The translations under genes and the position numbers were made by a program. From NCBI GenBank assembly GCA_032207245.1, contig CM063502.1, positions 140,359,173-140,423,172 of the forward strand: a DNA stretch of 64,000 bases. Reading direction: 5' to 3'. The stretch comes from Pardosa pseudoannulata. Lineage: Eukaryota; Arthropoda; Arachnida; Araneae; Lycosidae. A model generated the notes under the pieces. It had not been told where the DNA came from, made no database searches, and saw nothing but the letters and a program-made list of their open reading frames with translations. Positions 1 through 15,100 of this stretch are shown piece after piece; position 1 is the stretch's first letter, and each line of letters starts with the position of its first letter.

Positions 1-1082
1 GTCAACCAGTGGAGAACTGTTGCGGCGGATGGTTCCAGATGGAAAAAAAATTTAGAGACAACCATGGCCTATAGATGGCTGTAGTGCTATAGAAGAAGAA
101 GACATTAAAAACACGTTTAAAAATTAATTATTAGTGACTTTCTTTGGTCTGTATTACTAAGCAAAATATCAATGAATTGGTGATTTGTAATGTTTTTAAG
201 ATTTTCACTTAGTTTTAACTTGACACTACTCAGAATGCAATATTAATGTATTCGTTGTTGTTGCATCCGAGGGTGGAGGGGCGATGAAAGTTATAAGTGA
301 GAATTGGGTCATAAATACTGAAAAGTTGAGAACGCTGGACTAGATCTCATTATACCTCATGTAGTAAAAAAGAAGACTGTAGCGCTTCAAAACGAACTAA
401 GCGTTCTTCGAGAGTTTAAGAATTTTTAAAGCGGGTTGAGTCCTACAGTTTCTATCAGATATTTTTTTACTTCAAACTGAAAAATTATATTGCTAAAGTA
501 ACCGACTACGTTCAAACCTAGATTTAACAGATTTAGAAATGACTCTTAGAATGCCATTCTTACTGAAATTGGATAAAGGTAAGCGGTTGCAAGAAGAATG
601 ATGAAATTCTAACTTTGGTTTTTATTAAAGTTTTCAATTCATGCTATAAAAACTTTAAATTGAATTCCTGAAAAACAGTTTTCTGCTACACCATTACACA
701 ACATTACACAACTGCTATGATAATGTTCCAAATGTAATGAAATTTTAAATGTGTCTTCAAAGATCTAACTTGTGCATAGATTAAAAATATTTTAAATATA
801 TTTATTTTTAGGTACATCATAGGCTATTTTCTTAGACACTATACTTCTTTTTTTTGCTTTCAATTCTTGTATTTATACATTGGTAATTAGAATTGGTATA
901 TTGCATACTTTATAATAATAATACATTGGTATACTTTAGAGTAATGTAATTATTTTAGCTAAATGCATGAATTGCGCATATATTTTATCAAATATGCAAG
1001 TAAATGGGATATGTCTTGCATATCATTTTTAATACAACTGTTTCTGCAAAGCAAAATATATCTTGTCAAATTTTAATGGGAA

Positions 1083-1085
<3 letters not shown>
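1..1085. other. AT-rich non-coding stretch
   Basis: No gene is supported. The first 110 bases are less AT-rich than the rest. In one plus-strand frame they read with a W-R-T then S-R-W-K-K pattern, loosely like the Trp/Arg-rich C-terminal end of some LINE ORF2 proteins. The stretch is cut by the window edge and meets stops soon after, so it is at most the decayed end of a retroelement. The remainder shows no repeat or motif that stands out. Confidence 0.5.

Positions 1086-1162
<77 letters not shown>
1086..1162. repeat. (AT)n microsatellite
   Basis: About 77 bp of uninterrupted alternating A and T. The Ile-Tyr open frame across it is simply translated dinucleotide repeat. Confidence 0.97.
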
Positions 1163-1168
<6 letters not shown>

Positions 1169-1838
1169 AACCTAGTTTTGTATTAAATATTAAAAAATAG
1201 TATTTTATAAAAATGGACTAATTTTTCAGTCCAGTTTGGAATAAACATAGTCTATTATCTTTAAATCTAAAAAAGATTGCCTTCTCTGTATACATTATTT
1301 TTGTATTATTCTCTTATTATATCTCAGGTTTATGTTATAGATATAAATGTTATGAATTAATTCTTAATTTTCCTAGAATAGAAACATGAAAAAAATAACA
1401 TTTATTAAACTTCCTGACATTTGAGAAGTGTTGCTAAAAGGTTAACTGAAAACTTTTATCAATTGTTAATCTGTTGCCTGTCTTTTCCTTTTTTATTTAA
1501 CATTTTATAAGAGTTTTATAATAACTTAAAATATTATGAAAGCTGATTTTAAAAATATTGCTTTGAATTTTGTGGGATACCTTAAATTTTTTAAACGGTT
1601 GGATTTTATGCTTATCTTATTTTGTGCGTTTTGAAAGCTGGATTCTTACATTAGATGAAATATTAATTAAAAAAAAAATATATCTGTTTGTAAATTGTTT
1701 CGTACTGTTTCTTATGGTATCTAGAATTGTAATGGGAAATTAGTCTAAATGTAAAGAATTAAAGTTTATAAACGCTCCTGATATTTGAAAAGAGTAGCTA
1801 AAAGATGAACAAATTAAAACTTTTATTTAATTGTTAAC
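1163..1838. repeat. Diverged duplication, about 364-bp offset
   Basis: The segment near 1385-1470 resembles the segment near 1750-1835. Both have a core of the form CTGAyATTTGAgAAG followed by GCTAAAAG and then AACTTTTAT with an ATTGTTAA end. The copies differ at many positions, so this is an old local duplication. No coding content is seen. Confidence 0.45.
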
Positions 1839-1841
1839 CCT

Positions 1842-2090
1842 CTAAGCGGTTTGCAAGTACAATTCCGCCAAATCGATGATGTCTTCAAAGCAGTTGTCAC
1901 GTACAAATTTCGACTTCCAAAAACGTTTCAAAAATGGATGTATTGTACATTTCTGCCAGTGTTTTCCCCCATGGAGTTTTGAGATAGGAGGGTCAGGTCG
2001 ATTGTTTAGGAACTGCACCTCTACTCCCTGAGGCACAAAGACGCTGATAATTTTCCATGGCTTTGTAAATCTCTAATTCGAAGTATTTCG
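1842..2090 (-). other. Unrecognised coding-like fragment
   Basis: A minus-strand frame of about 64 codons (1842-2036) lies in a patch with visibly more G+C than its flanks. Its composition is protein-like, with a Pro-Asp-Pro-Pro stretch and a His-Gly-Gly-Lys-His cluster, and with mixed charged and aromatic residues, unlike the Phe/Ile/Asn/Lys-rich translations of the surrounding AT-rich DNA. It has no convincing start. The same strand upstream reaches a stop within about 30 codons, and the frame ends at a TGA at 1842-1844. I do not recognise the family. It could be a decayed transposon or gene fragment, or chance. Confidence 0.2.
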
Positions 2091-4049
2091 TTTGCGGTAA
2101 CAGGTGTATCTCTAATTGCACCACTTAAATAGCTTGGATGACTTTTGTAAAAAAATATAAATCATTCTTTTAAAGAATATTTTGATTTATGCTTTTAGAA
2201 TTCATTATTTCTAATGGGATGATCTTCGAGACTTGACGAGCTTTATGTGTATTAAAAATTAACAATCTATAACGTCTATTTATATATCTATTTATAACCG
2301 GAAGTGAAGGGACAATAACGAGGGTGGGTTTCCCTTATTCTAATCTAGTCGATAAAGGGTGAATTAAAAAATCATAGAACTCTTTGGTCATTGACACATT
2401 AAAACTTAAGTGTATTTTTGGAGACTTTTTTTCCTCGGTGTGTTCCACTCGGAGGGTTAATCTATTTTCAACAATGTTTTATTTAAAATATTTATTTCTA
2501 TTGCTGAAAACTTTGTGTTTTTCTGTAACTTCGCAGTTTATGAACAAAAATTACCTAGACGATTCCTTATTAACAGTGAGATAACTTGTTGTGTCTTAAA
2601 AATGAGAAGTGCTTATGGAATAGCATACATTGAGACATATAAGAGACATTTTCAACACTATCAGGTTTTATCTATTTTAAGAAATTGATTATACTATATA
2701 ATTTTTCTAAAAATTTATATTTCTGAAAATATTACAATATCTATCATATTTTAAAAGAATAGGTGACATATGAAACTTAGACATTTGGCCGAAAATGTCC
2801 ACAACTTGTAGATTAAATCTATGTGTATAAATTTTTATATATATATTTTTTCTTAAGAATTTATGCAATGTATTTCCTTGTAAAAAATCATGTAAACTCT
2901 TGACCTTATGCTAAAAGATAAAAAAGAGATCATGAAATTTTTTATAGGTGTTTTATGCTATTCGTTACAACACGACTTATTCATAATAAAAATGTTTTCG
3001 TAATAATAATAAAAAATAAAATAAAAATTTCCTTGATTTGTTTTTTGTGAATTTTTAAATTCACCCATGCTTCTAAATTACAATGTACAATGTATTATAG
3101 ATATTTACAATAACAACATTATTTAGCTGTAAGGAATGAGAACTATAAAATGTGACATTTTGCAAAGCATGAGAACGAAATGTTGACAAAACATTTTTAC
3201 TTAAATTACTTTCTAACTTAATGAAATTATGATTGATGAAAAAAGAGATGATGGATCTAAAAGTTTAATATATATTTATTATTTTTTTTGCATATATATT
3301 TATTTTCACAAAAAAGTGCAGATTTACAATAATCTATACAAAATTAAAAAAGAGAAAAATATTTTAATATCACAAGAAAATAATGCCACCCGCAGACAAT
3401 GTTTATTAAAACGAATGTAGTGTGTACACAAATGTGGTAATTCTACTATATTTTCATTTGGCATGAAAAGTTCAATATTTAACGTTTTTGTAGGCTGACT
3501 TTCAGATTTCCTTCATATTTCCTCGAAATTCATATAACATTTCATTTGGAAGTTTGATGCAGGAAATAAGATATTTTTGACTGGAGAATAAAAAGCAATT
3601 TAACTATTGCTGGCAATTTACGACTACATTACATTACAAGTGTTTAAATGGGTACGTTTCAGCTTTTTAAAATGCTTACAGTATATGTAAAATAAGAAAC
3701 TGTTTACTCATATAATATCAACTACAAAGAGCGGTATTTTTTTATCGAAAGGGGTTTAAATTTGGCAATATTTCGTGTTTCCATTTTTTTAGATTAATTT
3801 ATGAGTTGCATGAGAATTGGATTAATGGATATTTACAGACTTTCTGCTTTCGGATGCAATTACAATATTCAAATTAATATCTTTGGTTCACTATATACGG
3901 TATAGTTGTCTCTGTATACAAAGGGATTAAAAATAAAGATGCTCTAAATACGCTCCTACAGTCTTCTATCGAAAGTTATATTAAGACATACCCAATAAAT
4001 TTATTCTAAATGTGATTAAGAGCTGATAGTCACACTTCGTAAAATTTCA
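2091..4049. other. AT-rich non-coding stretch
   Basis: Open frames here are short, Phe/Ile/Asn/Lys-rich and without recognisable motifs. No inverted repeat, tandem repeat or RNA gene was seen. Confidence 0.6.

Positions 4050-5751
<1,702 letters not shown>

Positions 5752-5797
<46 letters not shown>
5752..5797. repeat. (AT)n microsatellite
   Basis: About 46 bp of alternating A and T. Confidence 0.95.
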
Positions 5798-5802
<5 letters not shown>

Positions 5803-6864
5803 GTCACAGAAGTGAATCATTGTATTCTCGAAAATCCTATATAGACAAAGGCTCAAAACAAATTAACTTGAATACAATTTAATAGCAGCTGGGTTTTGTT
5901 TTATATAAATTAAAAAGTAAACCATCTGAATTATTCATTTGCTAGACCCCAATCTTGCATAGAAAATGTAAGAGCAATTTAGATAGTCTAGTTAAACTCA
6001 TAAAAAGTGTAGTTAATATCATGTTCATCTATTTTCTTATGTGCATCGTGCATCATTATAAGAAATCTAAACTTAAAACAGAGCATTTAGCAATTATAAT
6101 AAATTAATATCTCTTGTATGAAGCGGGTACAAAATAGTCAGAGCTCTGGCTCATTGTCGACATTTAATCGATATATATTACTCTCAAAATGTGAATATAT
6201 TACGAACTTTATGCTGGGGTGTATAAATAATAACGGACCACTTACACTATTAAGGACTGTAATGTTTATGCCATAATTTAACACTATTTATTGAATGCTC
6301 TAGAGTTTCGAGTGACTGACGGAATACATATTGTTGAATAAGGAATAAATTTGTTATCACAGAAATTGTCTAATATCTCAATAGTTTGAGAAAGTCTGTG
6401 GTTTTAATTGAATCCAATCTACACATATAATGGAATATGTAGATGTAACTATTGTAAGCACAAGACTATAATCATATGACGTCGTAGATTATTTACTGTA
6501 AGTTTTTAATCTCTAGTTATTCCTGCTTATTTTAGTGAAAATTAAGTTGAAATAAGAACACAACAATAATAAAAGGAATAGCTGAATTTAGGCAAATAAT
6601 GTAGCTAATAATACTTTAGTTTCAGTTTGGATTTCTGAGACACATCTATAAGAAATACTTTGATTTATACTAAGATAATTAATTTTAAGAATAATGTATG
6701 AACCGTTGGTTTCTGATTCTGAATATATTATAGAGATTTATGTTTATTTTATCCACAGAAAAATGTAAAAGAAATGCTTTGATAAGAAACCCCTTTTAAG
6801 TAAACATATACTAAGATGACATGAATAAAGTACAGTAAAATACTCTACGTAATGAAGATATCAA
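5798..6864. other. AT-rich non-coding stretch
   Basis: No gene, repeat or structured element was seen before the T9 run and GC-rich island that begin near 6865. Confidence 0.55.
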
Positions 6865-6872
6865 TTTTTTTT

Positions 6873-7541
6873 TCATCGTATCTGAGATGAATGTCCCGAG
6901 AGGGAATTTGCATCTCGATTCCTCCCGCTCACCGCTTTTCTAAGGCGCGTCGTGCTCACGGATGTCTACAAAGGTTGAAATATTCTTGTAAAACATGGGG
7001 AGGCAGGTAATATGTAATCTTTGGGTGGTAGCTTGGGAGTTGCCTCCTATCCCACGTCGGGAGAGTGCGGGCCGCCAGCAATCGAAGTTTGAGGCTGCAG
7101 CCGGGAAATTCTTGAGCCAACCGGTAGAGGGCCTTCCTGGCCGGGCGCTGTTGCAGGAGGCGCGTCTCGTTGCTCTACAGGTTCCCCTTTAAGCGGAGAA
7201 TCGAATTCCTCAGGCGGCAGTCTCGACGACACTTCGCACTCCAACTCCTTGTCTGCATCAAACCGTGCCTGAAAATTCTTGTTGAGCTCCAGTTTCTATT
7301 CTATGTCAATGTGCGCGATGTCGTGCTAAAGTTTGGCCCGCATCTGCTTTTTGGCCATCGCACACTGGATGTAGCAAACTTTTCGAGTGGAAGTAATCAG
7401 AGGCCAAATTGAGCGGAACTTTTGCTTTTTTTCAGAGTCCTATTCGAAAGGAGCCCGAAAGAGAATAGAACCCGCATTTTCTTTTTTAGAGGTAAGGACT
7501 TGTTGATTTTGGATAGACTTGTTGATTTCTGCAAAGTTCAT
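6873..7541 (-). pseudogene. GC-rich 222-codon frame interrupted only by TAG (possible pseudogene)
   Basis: Much of this block is near 50 percent G+C, against about 25 percent around it. On the minus strand one frame runs from an ATG (7539-7541) to a TGA (6873-6875). It is broken by five in-frame stops, all TAG, at 7440-7442, 7326-7328, 7296-7298, 7047-7049 and 6966-6968, and I see no frameshift. The first half is Lys/Arg/Gln-rich. The middle is acidic then Pro/Gly-rich (EEFDSPLKGEPVEQ and a following PPATAPGQ region). The final TGA runs into an A9 stretch (plus-strand T9 at 6865-6873), so a retrotransposed copy is possible. In that case the TAG at 7047 could be the original stop and the rest 3' UTR. 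Caution: at 50 percent G+C about ten stops would be expected by chance in 222 codons, so five is suggestive only. Other frames across the island are also partly open. I do not recognise the protein. Confidence 0.35.
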
Positions 7542-9952
7542 GTTTTTCTATTGTTTAAAAAAATGTTCCACGCGAATGAAAAATTTTAAAGTCAGTTTAC
7601 AGTGCTTGGATCTGTGCAGAATATTATGGAATGAAATTATACACTGCCTATGGGAAAATTCTTGGTTAGAATAAAATTATAAAAACTATAACATTTTCAA
7701 TTTTTCAATTGAAAATGTTTTAAACGAAAAAGTTTAAAATTGCATTTGTATCGACTGCTAAGCGTTAGATACACTCTTAAGAGTAATTGAAATACAATTT
7801 ATTGTTAAAGAAAATTTTGGAAGAGTTTATATAATTTAACGGAACTTTTAAACTCAATTCGCAGATACCTTTAATTATATTTAAAGTAACCGAGAATTCA
7901 AATTTTTAATACCCACGCTTCATTTTATAGTTGAAGTAAATATTACAGGTTTTACTAAATTTGTTTGTTACTACTTACATGATGTCAGTGTATAGCATGT
8001 TCTCTATTCAAAAGTATGAAAGTTTGATGCACACATGTTTTTTTTCTTCTAGGCGTTAATTTTATTATTTTGAGACTTGTTGTAAAACAATAAGAGTTGG
8101 AAGTAAATGTGCTTCGGTGTTGTTTTTGTTATATTGTCATGATTTTAAAAGTAAACTATGGTATTAGTAAAAAATTGTTGTATCACTAATGTTATAGTGA
8201 ATATTAAAAGAATATATAATATAAAGTAAAAATATTTTATCAAATTCTAAGAACATAAGCGATGTTTACAAACAGGTATAAATAAACAGTTTAATATTAA
8301 AAAAAGGCAACTGTTTCATAAATTTAAACTCTGTTATGCAATATAATTTATTATTTATTTATTAGAAAAATAGTAAATGTGATTCTGATTACTCAAAGAA
8401 TTAAAAAAAAATATTCCCAGTAATCAAACAAATATAACAAAATTTATTTGCTTGTAAATAGAGCTCTACACAAGATGATACAGATGTCATTGGTTTCATA
8501 AAGCACATTTAATTTATCCGTAAAGTGAAAGATATACATTTCTTTATTTCTACTGTTATAAAATCCCATTACTACACGTTTATCACACTCTCTGTTCCCA
8601 GAAAAGTCTTGTAAATAAGTAAATACCTAAGATAGTATAGAAAATATCTTTTCTCATCAAGTCAAATAATGAGGTATTTGCAAGAAGAGTTTTATACTTT
8701 AGGAGCGCCTGTTTTCTGGTGCCAGGTAAATAATATCATATTACAATATCTCCAATTTCATATAGTATAAAAATACGACTTGCATTGCTCTTTTTAAAGG
8801 GCTAAGATTTTAAAATATGTGCAACAAAAAGCAAGTAATAATCGTGGAGCGTCAAATGAAGAGAATAATGAATCTTTCATAATGACTTACATAAAGCGTA
8901 AGTGGATGAAAGAGTGAAATTTGGAGTCTTTGTTATTCCCATCCGAAGGATTGACTTTTCAAAGTAATTAGTTCCTAATTACATGGATATATCATTGAGG
9001 CAACATGTGAAGAAAGCGTTAAAAAGTCATAGGATTTTACAAAAGAATTTCACAGAGTGCAATTCATTTTTTTTTCCAAATAATATTTTTGGCGTTTAAA
9101 CTTTTTCACTTGCGTAAACTAACCAGAGCGATATTTTGGAGTAAAATTTTGTAGATGCTATTTAAAAGTAATAGCTCCACTTTTATGCATATCATTTTAA
9201 TTGTTTTGTAGTCCATACCTTCATATTAATAAATGTATAAAATGAATATATGAAAATGAAATAATGTTTTCGTACAAGTGTTACTTTTAAATATATGTAT
9301 ATAAATGAAATTTTACAATGTATTTTAAAGTAACATTCCTCTTTTATAAAGTAAAATATGTTATAAAAATTAAAAAAATACCAATTTGTTGCAATTTTTT
9401 AAAATTTTAGCTATTATTTAAAGAGTAACATATATAGTTTTTTATTAAATGTATTTCATGTTATCATTGAAGGTTTTTGTGTTCAGCTGAAATTTCTAAT
9501 TTATAAATTATTTATATTTTATTGATGTTATATGTAAGTTTAATATCTTAAATGTATAAATACAATTATCTTTAATTTTGTTTAAGTTTCAAAATTATTG
9601 TATCTTTTTTGTTTTGGCTTACCTACATTTTTAATTCGTAGACTTTCTTAATTATAAATTATTTCATAAGTGAATGCTTTCAGTAAATGCTATATAGTAC
9701 CAATCTCATCTATGAATATAAATAAATTTCTTGAATTACTTTTAGAAGCAATTTTTTGTAAATATATGCTGTATTTGTTTTAAAACTAATGTTTAGAAAA
9801 ACATACACTTACAAACTAATTAAAATTTTTAAAAACGTATATTTTGTTTGCATTCATAGATTTAAATAATTTCATTATTATAAATTAATAATACATCAAA
9901 ATTATTTAATTTACATGAATCATATAAACGTATATTATTACATTTATCCAAG
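7542..9952. other. AT-rich non-coding stretch
   Basis: Long homopolymer-rich DNA with no supportable gene. A short hairpin lies near 7691-7716 (CATTTTCAA against TTGAAAATG). Nothing else stands out. Confidence 0.6.
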
Positions 9953-10262
9953 TTACGGAAATGTAGTTTACGTGTAATAACAGAACCAAAAAATGTGTTT
10001 TGCCTAAATATTCTAATTAAAACATTTTTTCCAATTTATTTGTTTTCCCTCTTACACTTTGACTTAACATTACTTGCAAGATATGACATAAACATATAGT
10101 TTCAAATTAATTTATGTTGCAGTAATATAGTTTGCGTCTAAAAACAAAACCAAAGAAATTTATTTTTGTCTAAATATGCAGATAAAAAATTTCTTTTCCA
10201 AATCACTTATTTTCCCTCTTACACTTTGACTTAAAAGCATTACTTTCAAGATATCTTAGCAA
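9953..10262. repeat. Two-copy duplication, about 165-bp period
   Basis: Two diverged direct copies lie at about 9960-10090 and 10124-10262. Shared blocks, in the same order, are AACCAAA (9984 and 10148), a TTTTGyCTAAATAT block, and TTTTCCCTCTTACACTTTGA (10043 and 10210), followed by an ATTACTTgCAAGATAT block. The offset is 164-167 bp. No coding potential is visible in either copy. Confidence 0.75.
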
Positions 10263-12091
10263 GCCACGTACTTTTTTCAAGATAAATTTTTTTTGAAATC
10301 ATAATTATCAGAAAGCAAAACGTATCTCGCCAGCGGCAATTTTTCTTCTATTTTTCCCCTTAAGCAGAAGGTTTTCGATCTCTCTGTCTTCAGCCGCATA
10401 TATATCAACGTTAAAAAACCTAAAGGAATTTATAAAACATCTTTTTTAATGAGACAATTTACAGAAAATCTTTATTTTCTTCGAAGATCTTTCTTTACGT
10501 TTAAGAAGTAAAGACGTAAGATGAGATCAGAAATGAAAACTTTATTGATAGACATAAGACGTTATTCCGAAAGATTAACCATAACTCTATTGATTTTATT
10601 GATGAAAATACATAATCTTTTTATGAAAGCTTTTATTTTAAAGTATCGTATAATATTGTAGCAGAAAAAAATTGCAAAGAATTTTTAATGCTACTAATAT
10701 TAATATTATTTTCTTTAGATACACGAAAAGAGAAGTAACTTTCCAGTCATAAGTACAGGGCAAGATACAAGAAGTTCGTTAATATAAAAACTATTTACAT
10801 AGTCAAAGATTCTAAAGATTGATGAGGCTGTAATTTTCTTGCTGTGTGTTCAAGTAAATATATATCATCTTGCATAGGAAAATATATCATAGATTTAATG
10901 ATTAAAGCCAAAAAGAGCTCTGTTCCACTCCGTTGTTTGTAGTTGGCCTTAAAAATAATTACCTATTCTAAAACTATATTTCTATACTTATTGTTCTATA
11001 GTTAGAATGTCATAAAAAATTCAAATCTGTGGTTGATTATAAATTTCTGATAAGGTTTAAATGTTTTGTTACGGGCCATCTCTGTTAAAATTAATAGTTT
11101 TTTGTTTCGTGGTATCGTTTTAAAATCACATATAGTATGAAATGCATTGAAAAATATCGCAAGTGCTAGTATTTGAACGTTATAAAAAACTTTCCCTAAT
11201 TTTTAGGTTTTATAAGTAAGTTGTAAAATTTAAAGAAAAAAAATGGTAAATTTTGTATAGTTTACTAGGCATAGATAATGTAGGACTCTCAGCAATTTTC
11301 TCATCGTTATTATACAAAAATCTAAACAGGTAAACTCTGTTTTGTGGCTTTGATAAACAACGACACCGCAGATTTTTATACTTTTAATGATTGCCAGTTT
11401 AGAAAAAAGTACATAAGTATTTAATGAAATATATTTTAAGTAGACCTTTAAGATATACATAGTAAATATTAAAAATTACTTCAAAAACAGTCCTTCGGTA
11501 TTGTCAGTGTTATCTATAAAGTGTTTTGTTTCGTCATGTAAATGTATAATGCATTTTTTAGAATCATCGAGAAAAAATCTATTTACAAATAATTAATTAT
11601 AACTACCATAAAATTTTTATTCTACCTCATGAACACAGCGCAGTTGTAAAACATACATTTTATACAGCAAAATTCTGTTGTATATTGATCAGGAATTTCT
11701 ATGATGTAGATTTAGGTTAAAAGTTCAATCAAAGCTTGTTTCTGCTAAATTGTATTTTCCCCTCTATAGAAGTAATAATATTCTATATAAAACTATCTAA
11801 AAAAATGTCTGCAATTTTGAACGAGTCAATTTCAAAAATTTATTAGCTGCGACATGAATAATATTAACTGAGAAAAAAAAATTCATCTGCTTATTCTACG
11901 CAGTTAATTAGTTTAATATTTTTGTTTTTATCAGTAATTTTGTTTTGTTTATAAATTTCCAGCTTTATTGATTTTAGTACTAATATTTTTGTTAGAAAAA
12001 CTTTTTAAAGCTTCAGTTTTCGAGTGTATAGAGTATAGTTTTCTTTTGTGCGTTAATATAAATATAAGGCATTTTTATTCTTTTGATGTAT

Positions 12092-12093
<2 letters not shown>
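10263..12093. other. AT-rich non-coding stretch
   Basis: No gene or repeat was seen. The 76-codon minus-strand frame at 11230-11460 has a low-complexity composition typical of AT-rich DNA. Confidence 0.6.
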
Positions 12094-12140
<47 letters not shown>

Positions 12141-12141
12141 A
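12094..12141. repeat. (AC)n(AT)n compound microsatellite
   Basis: About 30 bp of AC repeat passes directly into about 18 bp of AT repeat. Confidence 0.96.
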
Positions 12142-15100
12142 TTCTAAATACTGAATGGTAATATTTGTTTTATATATTTGAGTATGTAATGAAAATATAT
12201 GCTACCACATTTTAAAATTTAGAATTTCGTCTATTTCTGTAAAAAGTTAACTATAACGGAAAATAAAACGCATTTACACAAAGGTCAAAATTTATGAATC
12301 TAAAATTATATTTTTAAATAATTTGGGTAAATAAAATAAAAATTATAAGTAACTGGGTGGTAAATAAACGTTTATACTGAAGGTTTTGATGTGAATAAAA
12401 GAATAAGTTATCTCTTGAAAGTGCAAGAGTTGGTGTGTTAATTGCTAGACTATATTGGTTCAAATATACTACATTCGACAAGATATTTCTTAAATAGATA
12501 TACCACTATTTTATAATACGGAATTTTAGGCTTCTAAAAATGCTTATTTTTTATTTATTCTACTGTTTAAAATTGACTACATTTAAAAATTGAAAATTAT
12601 TAATGAAAAATTGAATGGAATGATACAGAAAAATATTTTCTTGCTTATATGTGTTGAGTTAAAAATCTTATTATTATGTATTCTGAAGGCATGAATCTAT
12701 CTCCATGTGGTAACAAAAAAGGACAATTATCGTTACACTGCAATATTTTCATCCATTCATGCCTCTATTTATAATTTCCTTTTAAATTAACTAGGTAGTT
12801 TTCAGTGTTTATTATGCTGTAAGTTCATTCTCTGCGTAGTTAAGTAAAAATTTTTCCTTCTAGAATGAGTTAGCAGAAAGTGAAAATTCATAAGCAGTCT
12901 CGAAAATCTTGAGCAAACATCAGATGGTTTTACTCATTTCCTTTCATAGATTTATCTTCCAGATTCAGCAATACTATTAAATAATTAACATATATAAATA
13001 TGTGTATCAATCGATCTGTACTCTCAAAGAACCTTACACAGGTTGGAAAAATTCGTATTTAGCTTTTAAATAATATAAATGAATTCAGAGCAATAGCAAA
13101 ATCTCTTACAAGAAATTTGCAGTTAGATGTAAATACCATTCTTTTACTGCTTAATCCAGATTATTAAGGACAAAGCATGTGATTTTAACTTAGGATAACC
13201 AATAAGACAAAACAGTTTCATAAATCCTAGGCTAATGGATAGTGAGCGAATTAAGATTCCAAATACCGTTCACAGATGCAACGTTAGCTGTAAGAAAAAC
13301 ATACGTTAAATCAAATCATTGGCTTTTCAAATGTAAAAAAGCTAGATTTATAAGCGTAAAAAGTAAACAATTCCGGATAAAGAATTTTCATATTTTCTTT
13401 AGAAAAAATTATCTCTAATTGCGTTTTTTGAAAAATATGTTTTCCTCTAAATACAGTTCACTCGGATCGTGTTTGCTAAAAATTTTTTAAAGATACTACT
13501 TATAATTTTAATACTAAAAGATTTTAACTAATGTAATAACATCTATAGCTAAAAATATAGTATATATTTGTCTTTCCTTTGAAACAAGAGATAAATTCTA
13601 CATTTTAATTTACCATTTTACAGATTTTTTACAGTTACAAATATTTAGAATAATTCTTTTTCTACAACTCTAATAAACTTATTTATGTAAATTTTGGAAA
13701 TGCCGAAGTTTCAATCCATTGCACAGATATGGGCTATATAGATAAATATTTTAAAAAATCTTTAAACTGCAATGCAGCAATAAGCGTAAGTTAAGCTATA
13801 TACGTAAAGATACTCAAATGATTCAAACTGAACTGAGTTCAAAATACCTATGTATCAAATATTTCTATATTTTACCACAAAATCCTATTTATTACTTTCT
13901 GAAATCATTTTATATCATATTCAATATTTTGCTATATATATACTAAAAAATTAGTTTGCTTAATAAATTTTACAACTATTTAAGCAATGGATTCCCTATT
14001 TAAATAATCTGATAAAGCATATAAGCGATATTCTCAAATTTTAAAATACTTGATAATCAAAATTTTGTATTTGTAAAATTGACAGTACCTTTGTGGTCAA
14101 AAGTCCTGGTGTAGCAAAACATAGACCGCAGCAAATGAAAACCAAACCTACTACTAACATAAATAATGCTGTTTCAAAAAATGTTCAGGACAATAAAATA
14201 TGCATTTTTATTTAAGATAAAAAAATATTTTTACAAAGCTTCAGTATAGAAATAATTTTCTTCAAATATGATTTCACTGTATTCAGGATTAAATAAATTC
14301 ATTCATTTTTTTACTGTAAAGATATCATTTATACAGAAATTTAACTATGTAATGGAATACCATAAAACATTGTGTATAAAACAATTATTCAAATTTGCAC
14401 AACAAAAATATAGTTTTACAATTTTTCATCATTCTTCTGTATTACAAACTCTTTAATTTGTTAAATACTTAGTATTTAATAAAAGAATATCTAGTTTTTT
14501 TTTGATAGACACTTCAACAGAACAATTATAAAAATTTAAATGAAATTTAGAAAATATTTATCTCTAACATGGATCATTTTAAATCACCAATATCGTTAAA
14601 AAAACAGAGATAGAAATGTACGAAAGAATAAGGTTTTATTGAAATAAAAAATTCATTCGCAAGAATGTGGCTAAAATTTTAAAATAGTCTGACTAATTCG
14701 GTAAAATTTTTGAAAAGAAATTCGATTTTGGTGGATTTTTGCCCCTTTATTGACTCTTCCTTGTTCCTTTGATTTTATGTACTTGAATACACTAATTTAT
14801 TTTAACCTATTCGTGCTATAATTGGACATAATACTTAATTGGAGGCAGTATTACTACTACCTAAAGATAGGTAGGGAAACATGTTGTGCTTTGGATCTAC
14901 GATGTTTTCAATGTTATCGGTTGAGTTTTTTTAAAATAAGTAATAGGTTTTTTTTATAGGCATTCTTGTGGAGAGTAGCAAATAAGGAGGGTTTCTATGT
15001 TGTTAATACTACACTTAAGAATGCGTCACCTAAAGTAAATGTTTTGATTTTCCTTCTCTTTTTCTCAAATGGACTCAATATATTTCAACACCAAATGATT

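Noticed and set aside
1004..1186. 60-codon plus-strand frame
   Set aside because: Two thirds of it is translated (AT)n microsatellite.
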